A stretch of 64,000 nucleotides of DNA from Candidatus Rhodobacter oscarellae (GTDB lineage: Bacteria > Pseudomonadota > Alphaproteobacteria > Rhodobacterales > Rhodobacteraceae): the NCBI RefSeq assembly GCF_001078595.1, contig NZ_LFTY01000002.1:1632151-1696150 (forward strand), read 5' to 3'. The translations under genes and the position numbers were made by a program. Position 1 is the first letter of the stretch. Each line of letters starts with the position of its first letter. The notes beneath the pieces are model-generated. The model was not told where the DNA came from. It did not search any database and saw only the letters and a program-made list of their open reading frames with translations. Positions 14,592-23,425 of the stretch are shown here, piece after piece.

Positions 14592-15082
14592 GTCCTGCCC
14601 CGCTGCGCCGTTCGGCGCCTGTTTGCATGAGGAGGCTCCCCGTGTCCACCGGCGGCAAGCGCCTGGCCTGGGCGCATCGCATTGGTCCCAGTATTTTGCA
14701 CCCGTTTTCAGGGCCTTACCCGTTCCCGGTGGGCCCCTGCCTGAGCTGCCCGCCGCATGATTTTTACGACCGGGTGATCACTCCTCGCGGGCTGTTGATG
14801 AAGTCAGACATTGCGGTGGGCAGAATTGCCCACCCTACGGCTGTGGTTAACGATGTCCTACCGTGTCGAGCGGGTTTTGCCGCGAATCGGGTGTTAATCC
14901 CTTATTTTCATGGCAAATCGCGTGTCGGACTTTTGTCGGCAAAACGTCGGCCTTGCGTCGGGCAGGTTGCCCGATTTTGGATGGGTTAACAGAGCGTGCG
15001 GTGCGCAACACGTTTGTTGGGGATGGTGTGTGAGATCACGCGCCCTACCGCTTGATAGGAGCGGTGTTAAAAATTGCCCTCC
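14592..15082. other. Intergenic stretch with hairpins, no convincing gene
   Basis: No reading frame here has a ribosome site plus plausible composition. It holds a perfect inverted repeat GTGGGCA-GAAT-TGCCCAC at 14816-14833 followed by CCTACGG, a degenerate second copy of that 3' flank at about 15069-15085 (ATTGCCCTCCCTACGG), and a hairpin ACCGCT-TGATAGG-AGCGGT at 15047-15065. GTGGGCA-type hairpins followed by CCCTAC are widespread REP-like sequences in bacteria. Confidence 0.6.
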
Positions 15083-15865
15083 CTACGGTTGCTGAGAGAA
15101 GTTGTAGAACACTTGTAAAACGGCCGCGCCAGCAAGAACGCAGGTCAATACAACGATCAACCATGACTGACGCAATTGGTCTCGATGGCGTCGCTCTTCC
15201 AACTCATGTTCAGCCATCTCCAAGATGGCTTTCCCAGTAACGTGGTACTTACTATCGGAGTATCGTAGTGCGCCGGACTCTTTAAGTGACTCCAGATGAA
15301 GGAAGAAGGCCGACATTTCTTCCTCAAAATTTGGGTGCATGTATGCCCGTAGACCATAGACATCTTTGAAAATGTCGGTTTCAACGAACCCTATTCTTTC
15401 ACCGTGCCAGTGCTTTTTTTGACCCACGTGCAAGTGAATCAATTTCTCTAGTAAAAAGAAACGGTCACGTCTGAATCGAACAGTTCGGTTGTAAAGAAAC
15501 TGTGAGACCCTCTCCTTGAGAGCTGACCTTTCTGCAAAAAATGTCCAACGGCTTCGTATGAACATTTTTGGATCTGAGAACTCAAAAACAGTTCCGTATT
15601 TGAAGGTGCCCACAACAAAATCTTCGGTCGCCAAAAAGCCATTTGATAAGCAGCAAGGCGATCCTTCACACTCCCCAACGACATGACCGTCGTGAACTTC
15701 CGAGACTCTCATTTTAAAAGTATCAGTCGACCTAGTTCCTACAATTACAACGCACCCATTTGTGTAATTGTTGTGCCCCAGTTCACTCCTCGAAATCGTC
15801 GCAGGGTTCCGCAACGCAACTCGGATCGCTTTTCTCCGTAAATCGAGGCCGGCATGAGACTTCAA
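15083..15865 (-). CDS. Orphan membrane-anchored protein of unknown function
   Basis: 260 residues with no recognised domain. The body is soluble and charged. A single hydrophobic helix near the C-terminus (about 237-255, SWLIVVLTCVLAGAAVLQVF) suggests a tail-anchored topology, preceded by a basic/acidic stretch (AEHELEERRHRDQLRQ). The gene is clearly more AT-rich than its neighbours kdsA and parE and uses rarer codons, which fits recent acquisition. The start ATG at 15863-15865 is the first in frame; a later start is possible. No function is proposed. Confidence 0.65.
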   Translation of the reverse strand: MKSHAGLDLRRKAIRVALRNPATISRSELGHNNYTNGCVVIVGTRSTDTFKMRVSEVHDGHVVGECEGSPCCLSNGFLATEDFVVGTFKYGTVFEFSDPKMFIRSRWTFFAERSALKERVSQFLYNRTVRFRRDRFFLLEKLIHLHVGQKKHWHGERIGFVETDIFKDVYGLRAYMHPNFEEEMSAFFLHLESLKESGALRYSDSKYHVTGKAILEMAEHELEERRHRDQLRQSWLIVVLTCVLAGAAVLQVFYNFSQQP

Positions 15866-16137
15866 ACATCCAACTCCTTTACCAAAACGGCGTTCATCTT
15901 AACTTACTGGAACCGCAGCGCATTTGCCACCGCCTGCCCGTGGGATGGCGATGCAATGGCAGCAGGGGCAGCGCTTTATCCCTGCCAAGCTCCGTACGAC
16001 TTCAAAGGCTTGTGCTGTCCTGAGCCAAATCGCCAGCCCGCCGGAGTCGTCCATTGGAGCGCCATTGGTCCGAGAGACAATGGCGACGCAGGCGATGGCC
16101 GGGGCCTTCGGCCTGTTAACCGGCCAGGGCGCGCCAA

Positions 16138-18099
16138 TCAGACGTCGAGTTCTTCCACGAACCGCGCGTTCTCCTGGATGTACTGGAACCGCAGCTCGGG
16201 TTTCTTGCCCATCAGGCGCTCCACCAAGTCGCCGGTCTCGCCGGGGTCGTCCTCGTCGATGGTCACCCGGATCAGCTTGCGCGATTTGGGGTCCATCGTG
16301 GTCTCTTTGAGGTCCTTGGCGTCCATCTCGCCCAGGCCCTTGAAGCGCGAGACGTCGATCTTGCCTTTGCCGCCGACGCCCTTCTCGAGCCAGAGGTCGC
16401 GCTCGGCCTCGTCCAGGCAGTAGTGCCGGTGCGCGCCCTGGGTCAGCCTAAACAGCGGCGGGCAGGCCAGATACAAATGCCCCGCGTCAATCATCGGCCG
16501 CATCTGCGTGAAGAAGAACGTCATCAAGAGCGAGGCGATATGCGCCCCGTCCACATCCGCGTCCGTCATGATGATGATCTTGTCGTAGCGCAGATCGTCC
16601 ACGTTGAACTTCGTGCCCAGCCCCACGCCCAGCGCCTGGCAGAGGTCGGAGATCTCGGCGTTCGAGCCCAGCTTTGACGAGGCCGCGCCCAGCACGTTCA
16701 GGATCTTGCCGCGCAGGGGCAAAAGCGCCTGCGTCTTGCGGTCCCGCGCCATCTTGGCGCTGCCGCCCGCGCTGTCGCCCTCGACGATGAATAATTCCGT
16801 GCCCTCGCGTGTTGAGGAGGAGCAGTCCACCAACTTGCCGGGAAGGCGTAGCTTTTTCGTGGCGGACTTGCGTTGTGTTTCCTTCTCGGCCCTTCGGCGC
16901 AGCCGCTCCTCGGCGCGCAGCACCAGAAAGTCCAGGATCGCGCCCGCGGATTTCGTGTCCGCCGCCAGCCAGTTGTCGAAATGGTCCCGCACGGCGTTCT
17001 CGACCATGCGCTGCGCGCTCTCGTTGGACAGCCGGTCCTTGGTCTGGCCCACGAATTGCGGGTCGCGAATGAAGATCGAGACCAGCGCGCCGGCGCCCGA
17101 GGTCAGATCCTCGCGCGTCACCTGGGCCGCCTTCTTGGTGCCCACCCGCTCGCCATAGGCGCGGATGCCCTTCAGGATCGCCGCCCAGAAGCCCGCCTCA
17201 TGCGTGCCGCCCTCGGGCGTTGGCACCGTGTTGCAATAGCTCTGGATGAAGCCGTCGCGCACCGGCGTCCAGTTGATCGCCCAGTCGATCTTGCCCGGCT
17301 CGCCGAACTTCTCGGTAAAGTCCACCTGCCCCGCGAAGGGCCGGTCCGCGTAGGTCGTCGCCCCCGCGAAGGCGTCCGAGAGGTAGTCGGCAAGCCCGCC
17401 GGGGAAGTGGAACTTGGCCTCGCGCGGGGTCTCGCCGTCGTCGATGGCCGAGCGCCAGCGGATCTCGACCCCCGAGAACAGGTAGGCCTTGGAGCGCGCC
17501 ATCTTGAACAGCCGCGCCGGCTTGAGCTTGAGCGAGCCGAAGATCTCGGGGTCCGGGTTGAACGTCACCGCCGTGCCGCGCCGGTTGGGCGCCGCGCCGA
17601 CCTTCTGCAGCTTGTGCTGCGGCACCCCGCGGGCGAACTCCATCGCAAAGAGCTCCCGGTTGCGCGCCACCTCGACCCGCATATGGTCCGACAGCGCGTT
17701 CACCACCGAGGAGCCCACCCCGTTCAGGCCGCCGGAGGTCTCATAGTTCTTGCCCGAGAACTTGCCGCCCGCGTTCAGCGTGCAAAGGATGATCTCGAGC
17801 GCCGATTTCTCGGGAAACTTCGGGTGCGGGTCCACCGGGATGCCGCGGCCATTGTCGCGCACCGAGACGTGCCCGTTCTCGTGCAGCTCGACCTCGATCC
17901 AGGTCGCGTGGCCGGCCACCGCCTCGTCCATCGAGTTGTCGACGATCTCGGCCACCATGTGATGCAGCGCGCGATCGTCCTTGCCGCCGATATACATCCC
18001 CGGACGCAGGCGCACATGCTCCATATCCTCCAGGACCTCAATCGAGGACGCGTCATAGGTTTGCGCACCAGGTGCACTGGTCAGAAGATCGTCGGCCAT
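16138..18099 (-). CDS. parE: DNA topoisomerase IV subunit B
   Basis: 653 residues. The GHKL ATPase domain (about 1-240) shows RPGMYIG, EIVDNSMDEAVAG, DNGRGIPVD and GGLNGVGSSVVNALS. The transducer follows, then the TOPRIM domain with VEGDSAGGSAK, PLRGKILNV and the metal ligands MTDADVDGAHI. The C-terminal segment has RFKGLGEMDAKDLKETTMDP. KLPGKLVDCSS-type text before TOPRIM favours ParE over GyrB, as does the length (GyrB is usually about 800). With ParC it decatenates daughter chromosomes. The 272 bp downstream (15866-16137) hold no gene. A GGCCGG..CCGGCC repeat near 16098-16133 may end transcription. Confidence 0.93.
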   Translation of the reverse strand: MADDLLTSAPGAQTYDASSIEVLEDMEHVRLRPGMYIGGKDDRALHHMVAEIVDNSMDEAVAGHATWIEVELHENGHVSVRDNGRGIPVDPHPKFPEKSALEIILCTLNAGGKFSGKNYETSGGLNGVGSSVVNALSDHMRVEVARNRELFAMEFARGVPQHKLQKVGAAPNRRGTAVTFNPDPEIFGSLKLKPARLFKMARSKAYLFSGVEIRWRSAIDDGETPREAKFHFPGGLADYLSDAFAGATTYADRPFAGQVDFTEKFGEPGKIDWAINWTPVRDGFIQSYCNTVPTPEGGTHEAGFWAAILKGIRAYGERVGTKKAAQVTREDLTSGAGALVSIFIRDPQFVGQTKDRLSNESAQRMVENAVRDHFDNWLAADTKSAGAILDFLVLRAEERLRRRAEKETQRKSATKKLRLPGKLVDCSSSTREGTELFIVEGDSAGGSAKMARDRKTQALLPLRGKILNVLGAASSKLGSNAEISDLCQALGVGLGTKFNVDDLRYDKIIIMTDADVDGAHIASLLMTFFFTQMRPMIDAGHLYLACPPLFRLTQGAHRHYCLDEAERDLWLEKGVGGKGKIDVSRFKGLGEMDAKDLKETTMDPKSRKLIRVTIDEDDPGETGDLVERLMGKKPELRFQYIQENARFVEELDV

Positions 18100-18206
18100 T
18101 GCGCTGCTCTGTTCTTGTTTGTTTGGCCGATTAGATCAGAAAGCGGCGCCGAGGGGAAGCGGGGCAAAGCGTTTTGGAGCGCTCAAATGCTCAGATAAGT
18201 GCCGGA

Positions 18207-18256
18207 TTGACATGATACCTATTGGTTTCATATAGTCGCGATACCGTTTGGTATCA
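18207..18256 (+). promoter_or_regulatory. Promoter with two ArsR-type operators
   Basis: TTGACA (18207-18212) and TATAGT (18231-18236) are 18 bp apart, a near-consensus sigma-70 promoter. Two similar inverted repeats overlap it: TGATACCTATTGGTTTCA (18213-18230, filling the spacer) and CGATACCGTTTGGTATCA (18239-18256, over the expected transcription start), repeated every 26 bp. A dimeric repressor bound there would block RNA polymerase. The ArsR-family gene 89 bp downstream is the obvious candidate, giving autoregulation. Confidence 0.75.
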
Positions 18257-18270
18257 CAAAGGGATGATGA

Positions 18271-18348
18271 ATGAGACATAGCCCCACCCTGCCCCGCCCG
18301 CCCGGCCCGCCGCGTGAGACGCCTGACTTGCGACCCGCCCAGCCATGA
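18271..18348 (+). CDS. Possible 25-codon leader peptide coupled to the ArsR gene
   Basis: An ATG at 18271 has an AAAGGG ribosome site about 8 nt upstream, near the predicted 5' end of the transcript. It opens a 25-codon frame (starts MRHSPTLPRPPG, rich in proline and arginine) whose TGA overlaps the ArsR start as ATGA. The ArsR gene itself has no clear ribosome site, so re-initiation from this small frame may drive its translation. Expression is not shown. Confidence 0.4.
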   Translation: MRHSPTLPRPPGPPRETPDLRPAQP

Positions 18349-18665
18349 ACGCGCCAGAGCAGATGGGGTTCCGCGCACTCGCGGACCCGACGCGGCGCAG
18401 CATCCTGCAGCTCCTGGCCAAGCGGGACATGACCATCGCCGAGGTCGCCGACAATTTCGACATGACCCGGGCGGCGGTCAAAAAGCACCTGACCATCCTG
18501 CAGGACGGCAACCTGATCGCCGTCCAGACCGAGGGCCGGTCCCGGCGCAACAGGCTGAACGCCGACGGGCTCAAGCGGCTCTTTGATTGGTTCGCCTATT
18601 TCGACGCCTTCTGGGACGAGAGGCTGAGCACCCTGAAATCCGAAATCGAAAGGGACGCGCAATGA
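18345..18665 (+). CDS. ArsR-family transcriptional repressor
   Basis: 106 residues forming a winged helix-turn-helix: FRALADPTRRSILQLLAKRDMTI and VADNFDMTRAAVKKHLTILQ are the classic ArsR/SmtB text, with RSRRNRLNADGL as the wing. There are no metal-binding cysteine pairs. It belongs to the non-metal subgroup that is usually paired with an SRPBCC-fold protein, which is exactly what follows with a 4-nt ATGA overlap. Two inverted repeats in the upstream promoter are probably its own operators. Confidence 0.85.
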   Translation: MNAPEQMGFRALADPTRRSILQLLAKRDMTIAEVADNFDMTRAAVKKHLTILQDGNLIAVQTEGRSRRNRLNADGLKRLFDWFAYFDAFWDERLSTLKSEIERDAQ

Positions 18666-19084
18666 CCGAGACCATCTTAGAGAAGTCCATCTACCTCAAG
18701 GCGACGCCCGCCCAGGTCTGGGCCTATCTCACCGACCCCGAGAAGCTGGCGGTCTGGTTCCACAAACCATCAGCCCCTCTGGTGGACGGTGCCTATGAGA
18801 TGTTCGGCGTCGAAAGCGGTGACAGGCTGATTTGGGGCAAGGTGCTGCTGGCCGAGCCGTTCCTGCGGCTGCACTACACGTTCACAATCGCGCCGATGGG
18901 CGAACAGGTGAGCACCGTGAAGTGGCAACTCACCGAAGTGGCGGGCGGCACCAACCTGTCGCTGCGGCATGAGGGGATGCCCCAGGGCGTGGCGGCGTTT
19001 GACCTGACGCTGGCGATGGACAAGGGTTGGGATGATCATTTGGCGCGCCTAAGGGCATCCGCTCATTCCCAGCAGGCTCAGTAA
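18662..19084 (+). CDS. SRPBCC (AHSA1-like) lipid/ligand-binding domain protein
   Basis: 140 residues with START-like fold features: an EKSIYLKATPAQVWAYLTDPEKLAVWF N-terminus (key text PAQVWAYLTDPEKLA), a beta-rich middle, and a C-terminal helix containing KGWDDHLARL. Such domains enclose a hydrophobic cavity. The start ATG 18662 overlaps the ArsR stop, so the two are one transcriptional unit. The protein may bind or act on the inducer sensed by the regulator. The substrate is unknown. Confidence 0.75.
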   Translation: MTETILEKSIYLKATPAQVWAYLTDPEKLAVWFHKPSAPLVDGAYEMFGVESGDRLIWGKVLLAEPFLRLHYTFTIAPMGEQVSTVKWQLTEVAGGTNLSLRHEGMPQGVAAFDLTLAMDKGWDDHLARLRASAHSQQAQ

Positions 19085-19173
19085 GCTGGCCGCGCGCGCC
19101 TCGGCGGCGCGGGCCCTGCGGCGATGCACGCGTTCGGGGCACGCGTTCGGGGCACGCGTTCGGGCCAGCAGCG

Positions 19174-21003
19174 CTATTCTGCCGCCTGAGGCGCCGCCTT
19201 GGTTGCGTCCGATAGCTCCTCTTGGATCGCCCGCCAGATCTCGGCGCGTTCCGGATCGGCCTTTAGGGCGGCGATCTTGGCGCTGTGGCGTGCAACGCAA
19301 TCCTGGTGCAGCCCCTGGATCTCGGGGTCGCTCAGCAGAGCGGCCAATTCCCGCTTCAAGGGCGGCACAAAGGGCTGGAAGCTATCGTTCTGCATGCCCT
19401 CGCCGCTGCGGTCGCGGAAGTATTTCTCGCGCATCTGGTCCGGGCGCACCGCCTCGTCACGTTGGCACTGCACAAGCATGCTCTCGCCGGAGCGCCGCGT
19501 GTAGTGGTTGACCCGCGCCAGCGCGTAGCGCCCGTTGGCGACCATCCCGCGCCGGCCCTTCTCGATGAAGCCGCCAGGCACCTGCGCCCCGGCCCCGTCC
19601 ACCCAGTCTATGTCGCCCTGCGCGCCAGGCTTAAGCTGCGGTCGGTGATCGGAATAGGACTCCACGCCGGGCCAGATCCGCATGATGGATGTCACCCCGC
19701 GCCGCGCCGCGCCCTTTGGCAGGCGCAGCGGGTCGGAGACGCGAAACTGCGAGGTGATCAGGCGGTCCTCGAACCGCTCCACCCCGCCGAAGCCGAACAG
19801 AAGCTCGCTTAGCGAGATCACATCCGGGTAGCCGGTTACCGCCAGCAGACTGTTCAGCGTGCCGTCCGCCACGTTGATTTGGATGAACTCGTCGACATCC
19901 GTGAGGATCGCGTAATCGGCGCTGCTGAACGCCTTGGTGTATTGCGCACAGTGGATCGCAACGTTCAGGTGCTGGTCGCTGCCCAGCGCCACGGAGGGGT
20001 TCTGCACGTGCTTGACGATCCCGCGCGCGTCCAACGCGTCCAGCAGCTCTGCCGTGCCGTCGTCGCAGTCGTTCGAGAAGATGACGAAATCCGTGACCCC
20101 GATAGCGCGGTTATGCGCGATCCATTCCAGCAGGAACGGCCCCTCGTTACGCACGCAGGTGAACACGCAGATCTTATGCGCGCGCTGGACCACCGCCCGT
20201 TCGCGGTCCTGGCGCTCTGAGGCGATGCTCTGGCCGCGGTCAAAATTCACCCAGCGGCGCACCCCATGACGCAACGGTTCGGCCCGGGTGACACGCGGGT
20301 CGCCGTGCTGATGCTCTGCGTGCTCGATCAGGCTGCAGGCCTCGCCCGCCATGTAAGCGTAGCCGCGGATCGACAGCGGGCCGATCTGCGGCTCATGCGT
20401 GCCGTGGATCGCCAGCACGCGCGTGGGCGGCGGGCGAAAGTAAGACGGGTAGGCAAAGGCCCCGGACATCACGAGGGCCGAGGCAATCTTTGGCAGCTCC
20501 ACTTTTAGCAGTGGCGCCAGGGTCAGCAGATTCAGCACCGTCATGGCGCCCGCCGAGCTGCCGCCCAGAACATAATGCCCAGAGAAGCCCTGCGCCGCGC
20601 GGTTCGCCTCAAGCCAGGCCAGGAAGGCCGCGCCGTCTTCGGTCGCCGCCAGCGCCGCCGCGCCGGTGAAATCGGGGTTGAGGTCCGGGCTGCGCGCCCT
20701 GGCGTCCTCGACCAGGTCCGGGAGCAGCGCGCGGGCGGTGTCCGAGAGGTCCTCGGCGCGGGCCCTCAGGCGGTACTGCACATAGGCGCAGGCGTAGCCA
20801 TGCCGCATCATCAGCCGCGCCACGCGGTCATGCCCGCGGGCTTCGATATCCCCGGTGCGAAAGCCCCCCGAATGGAACCAAATCAGCAACGGCAATGGCC
20901 CCTCGGCCCCCTCGGGGCGGAAGATCTTGACGCGCAGATCCTGCGGCCCATCGGCGGTGGGCCGGGCCGCATAGGTCTCGTAACTGATGCCCGGTGTGCT
21001 CAT
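19174..21003 (-). CDS. Fusion of an alpha/beta-hydrolase esterase and a GT2-like glycosyltransferase
   Basis: 609 residues. Residues 1-255 look like a hormone-sensitive-lipase-type esterase, with an oxyanion loop WFHSGGF (42-48) and nucleophile elbow GGSSAG (S150). Residues 277-560 look like the PF13704-type glycosyltransferase 2 group: ICVFTCVRNEGPFLLEWIAHN, FSNDCDDGTAELL (of which SNDCDDGT is key) and a DVDEF metal motif (D369, D371). The reading frame is continuous through the linker. The fusion could couple deacylation and glycosylation of a surface polymer or lipid. No polysaccharide operon surrounds it, so the target is unknown. Confidence 0.75.
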   Translation of the reverse strand: MSTPGISYETYAARPTADGPQDLRVKIFRPEGAEGPLPLLIWFHSGGFRTGDIEARGHDRVARLMMRHGYACAYVQYRLRARAEDLSDTARALLPDLVEDARARSPDLNPDFTGAAALAATEDGAAFLAWLEANRAAQGFSGHYVLGGSSAGAMTVLNLLTLAPLLKVELPKIASALVMSGAFAYPSYFRPPPTRVLAIHGTHEPQIGPLSIRGYAYMAGEACSLIEHAEHQHGDPRVTRAEPLRHGVRRWVNFDRGQSIASERQDRERAVVQRAHKICVFTCVRNEGPFLLEWIAHNRAIGVTDFVIFSNDCDDGTAELLDALDARGIVKHVQNPSVALGSDQHLNVAIHCAQYTKAFSSADYAILTDVDEFIQINVADGTLNSLLAVTGYPDVISLSELLFGFGGVERFEDRLITSQFRVSDPLRLPKGAARRGVTSIMRIWPGVESYSDHRPQLKPGAQGDIDWVDGAGAQVPGGFIEKGRRGMVANGRYALARVNHYTRRSGESMLVQCQRDEAVRPDQMREKYFRDRSGEGMQNDSFQPFVPPLKRELAALLSDPEIQGLHQDCVARHSAKIAALKADPERAEIWRAIQEELSDATKAAPQAAE

Positions 21004-21077
21004 GGCCCTGCCGCGTTGCTTGGCGCGCGGAGGGTCGCAAGAATGCCTGTGGCTGTCAAACGCGGGCGGCGTTTGGC

Positions 21078-21368
21078 CTAAAGATCGATCTCGCCGGTGT
21101 CAGGATCCGGCAACACCGGCTTGGGATGCTTGCGGCGGATGATGATGTCGCCATTAGGCAGCACCTCTGGCGGGTGGTAGCCCTGCCAGTCGCGCAAGGC
21201 GCCCTCGAGCTCGCGCAGCGTCGGCTCCAGCTCGCCCATGAGCCCCCGCATCAAGAGCCTCGTGCCCTCCGACAGCAGGTCCACGCCCTCCTTGAGGTCG
21301 CTGTCCTGGGACTGCGCGGGCAGAGCGAGAAGCGCGGCGGCAAGCGCCATGGGGGCAAAGCGGTACAT
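21078..21368 (-). CDS. Small secreted protein of unknown function
   Basis: 96 residues with a cleavable signal peptide (FAPMALAAALLALPAQSQ, likely cut after Ala/Gln near residue 20). The mature part is a charged amphipathic helix (EGVDLLSEGTRLLMRGLMGE) followed by WQGYHPPEVLPNGDIIIRRK. Similar short periplasmic proteins occur widely in Rhodobacterales, where they are sometimes mislabelled as AAA ATPases. No nucleotide-binding motif is present here. The start ATG 21366-21368 was chosen so that the signal peptide is N-terminal. Confidence 0.65.
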   Translation of the reverse strand: MYRFAPMALAAALLALPAQSQDSDLKEGVDLLSEGTRLLMRGLMGELEPTLRELEGALRDWQGYHPPEVLPNGDIIIRRKHPKPVLPDPDTGEIDL

Positions 21369-21626
21369 GCGCGGAGTGTACCATGTTTTTGGCGGGTTTG
21401 GAATGTGCAACGCGGATGCTGCAGCTGTGGTTGGCGGCGGGATCCACCGGCACGGCTTTGCCCGTGTCGCTTGCGCCGCGGCACGTCCAGCCAACCGCAG
21501 AGCACTTTGGTTATCCTGGTGCACAGTTTGTCGAGAAGGGTGGCGCCGCTTTGGACGCTATGCGGATTGACCAACAGGCGCAGGGCCCAGCGGCTCAGGC
21601 CGTGGCCCGCACAAGCGCGCCGGGCG

Positions 21627-22412
21627 TCACGACATGATCAGTCCGCCGTCCACATTGATGGTCTGGCCGGTGATGTAGCTGGCGTCCTCGCTGGCAAGGA
21701 ATGCCACCAGCCCGGCCACGTCACGGCCCTGGCCCGCGCGTTTCATCGGCACGTTGTTGCGCACCCAGCTGTCCATCAACTCACCCGGGCCGTAGTCGCC
21801 CAACATTTCGCCCCAGACCTTGTCGTTATAGGCCCACATGTCGGTCTCGATGATGCCGGGGCAGATCGCGTTGACGGTGATATTGTCCAGCGCGACCTCC
21901 TTGGCGAGGCTTTGGGTCAGCCCCATGACCCCGAATTTCGAGGCGGCGTAGTGGGGTGTATAGATGAACCCGTCGCGGGCCTGGCCGGAGGCGGTGTTGA
22001 TCAAGCGCCCGCCCCTGCCGGAGGCGCGCATGTGGCGAATGGCTTCCTGGCAGCAAAGGAATACACCCTTGGTGTTCACCTCCATCGTGTCATCCCATTC
22101 CTGCTCGGTCAGGTCTTCGACCTTGGCTATGGTGATGATACCTGCATTCTGAATCGAGACATCGACGCCGCCGAATTCTGCGGCCGCCATTGCGTAGAGC
22201 TCTGCGACTTGCGCCCTGTCGGTCACGTTGCAGACAAAGCCTTTTGCCCCGCCGCCCAGCTTCTCGGCGGCGTCATGCACCTGCTCTTCGATTGAGGCGA
22301 TGACGACTTTGGCCCCTTCCGAGGCGAACCGCTCGGCCATCGCATAGCCGATGCCCTTATTGCCGCCGGTGATGACAACGCATTTCCCCGCGAACCTGTC
22401 CATGCGCCTCAA
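21627..22412 (-). CDS. SDR-family dehydrogenase of the sugar/polyol locus
   Basis: 261 residues, classical short-chain dehydrogenase: GGNKGIGYAMAE coenzyme motif near the N-terminus, NAGIIT, and catalytic Ser-Tyr-Lys in NTASGQ and PHYAASKFG. It ends with TGQTINVDGGLIMS. It probably interconverts a polyol and a ketose with NAD(P). ATG overlaps the SorC regulator's stop (ATGA), so it is expressed from the regulator's promoter, which carries one of the predicted SorC sites. The likely product would feed the FGGY kinase at 23425-24888. Confidence 0.8.
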   Translation of the reverse strand: MRRMDRFAGKCVVITGGNKGIGYAMAERFASEGAKVVIASIEEQVHDAAEKLGGGAKGFVCNVTDRAQVAELYAMAAAEFGGVDVSIQNAGIITIAKVEDLTEQEWDDTMEVNTKGVFLCCQEAIRHMRASGRGGRLINTASGQARDGFIYTPHYAASKFGVMGLTQSLAKEVALDNITVNAICPGIIETDMWAYNDKVWGEMLGDYGPGELMDSWVRNNVPMKRAGQGRDVAGLVAFLASEDASYITGQTINVDGGLIMS

Positions 22413-23386
22413 TCGCCTCCCTCTTGGCCAAAGGCGTCTGAAACAAGCCGCCCTGCGGTAAATTTGTCTGTCACAAGAAGATCAATGACCCCGGCCTTGA
22501 GCGCGCCGTGAATGGCACCTGTCTTGGACTGCCCGCCGGCCAGGGCAATGACGCGGTCGGTGTTTGAAAGCTCATCCAGCGTCATGCCGATGACGCGTTC
22601 GTCCAGCGGTGTCTTTACGGGGTGCCCGTCGCTGTCAAAAAACCTAAGGCTGATGTCGCCCACGCCGCCCGCGTCTTTGACGGCCGCAAGCTCGCGGGGG
22701 GCGAAGACATTGCCACTTCGCGCCAGCATGCCAGAGGGCTCGACCGCGCCGATCCCCACGATAGAGAGCGTGACCTTCTCGAACAGTTCCATGGTTTCGC
22801 GCACATAGGTGTCGCCGAGAAGGACCAGCTTGGCCTCCCGCGACTGCGCGACGCCCGGAGCGCTCAGCAGATGGGCCTCTGCCCCGGTGAGCTTTGCCAG
22901 GCGGGTGGTCAACTGGTTGGCATGAATCTGAACCGTGGGGTCGCCCATCCCTCCCAGGGTCTGAACAATGTACTTTGCCTTTCCCGACTTCATCGGGTGG
23001 ATGTTCTCGACCATCTTCAAGATAGTCTCGGACCAACTTGAGACGCCGATAATCTCATTGGGTTGCAAGGTGGCTTCGACGAAATGCGCTGCGGCCTCGC
23101 CAATCCGCGCCATGATTGCCCCGTCCCGGTCCTCCGAGCATTCGACGACAATCGCCTCTCCGAGCCCATATTTGCGACGCAGCGCGGCCTCCAGATCGGC
23201 ATAGGTGCCCGATGGGGCGACCACGGTGGTGCGCACGATCTCTTCGTCTTGCGCCCGCTTCAGCATGCGCGACACGGTGGCCTGCGAGATCCTGAGATGC
23301 TTGGCGATGTCGGCCTGACGCTGATTTTCCACGTGATACATCTGCGCGACACGCGCAATCATTCGAAGTTCGTTCAGGCGTGACAT
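22409..23386 (-). CDS. SorC-family sugar-responsive transcriptional regulator
   Basis: 325 residues: an N-terminal DeoR/SorC-like helix-turn-helix (about 12-50, NQRQADIAKHLRISQATVSRML) and a C-terminal phosphosugar-binding domain of the NagB/RpiA-like fold (GVSSWSETILKMVE, IGIGAVEPSG, DRVIALAGGQSKTGAI pattern). These proteins sense a sugar phosphate and repress or activate catabolic genes. It lies among sugar genes and is followed by an overlapping SDR gene. The 16-bp palindromes at 23410, 26684 and 26836 are the probable binding sites. Confidence 0.85.
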   Translation of the reverse strand: MSRLNELRMIARVAQMYHVENQRQADIAKHLRISQATVSRMLKRAQDEEIVRTTVVAPSGTYADLEAALRRKYGLGEAIVVECSEDRDGAIMARIGEAAAHFVEATLQPNEIIGVSSWSETILKMVENIHPMKSGKAKYIVQTLGGMGDPTVQIHANQLTTRLAKLTGAEAHLLSAPGVAQSREAKLVLLGDTYVRETMELFEKVTLSIVGIGAVEPSGMLARSGNVFAPRELAAVKDAGGVGDISLRFFDSDGHPVKTPLDERVIGMTLDELSNTDRVIALAGGQSKTGAIHGALKAGVIDLLVTDKFTAGRLVSDAFGQEGGD

Positions 23387-23409
23387 TCAGCGGGGTCTCC
23401 AGGCAACTT

Positions 23410-23425
23410 GTGAATAATTATGCAC
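23410..23425. promoter_or_regulatory. Predicted SorC operator 1
   Basis: GTGAATAATTATGCAC is a near-perfect palindrome directly upstream of the SorC gene (start 23386, minus strand), touching the end of the kinase gene. Related sites at 26684-26699 and 26836-26851 share the pattern GTGnATAAnnATnC. Its position suggests autoregulation of the regulator-SDR unit. Confidence 0.6.

Noticed and set aside
14627-14989. 120-codon frame upstream of kdsA
   Set aside because: It runs through REP-like hairpins, lacks a ribosome site and shows no domain or coding composition.
15854-16423. 189-codon plus-strand frame before parE
   Set aside because: Mostly overlaps the parE 3' end antisense; translation is Ser/Arg/Pro-rich with no domain.
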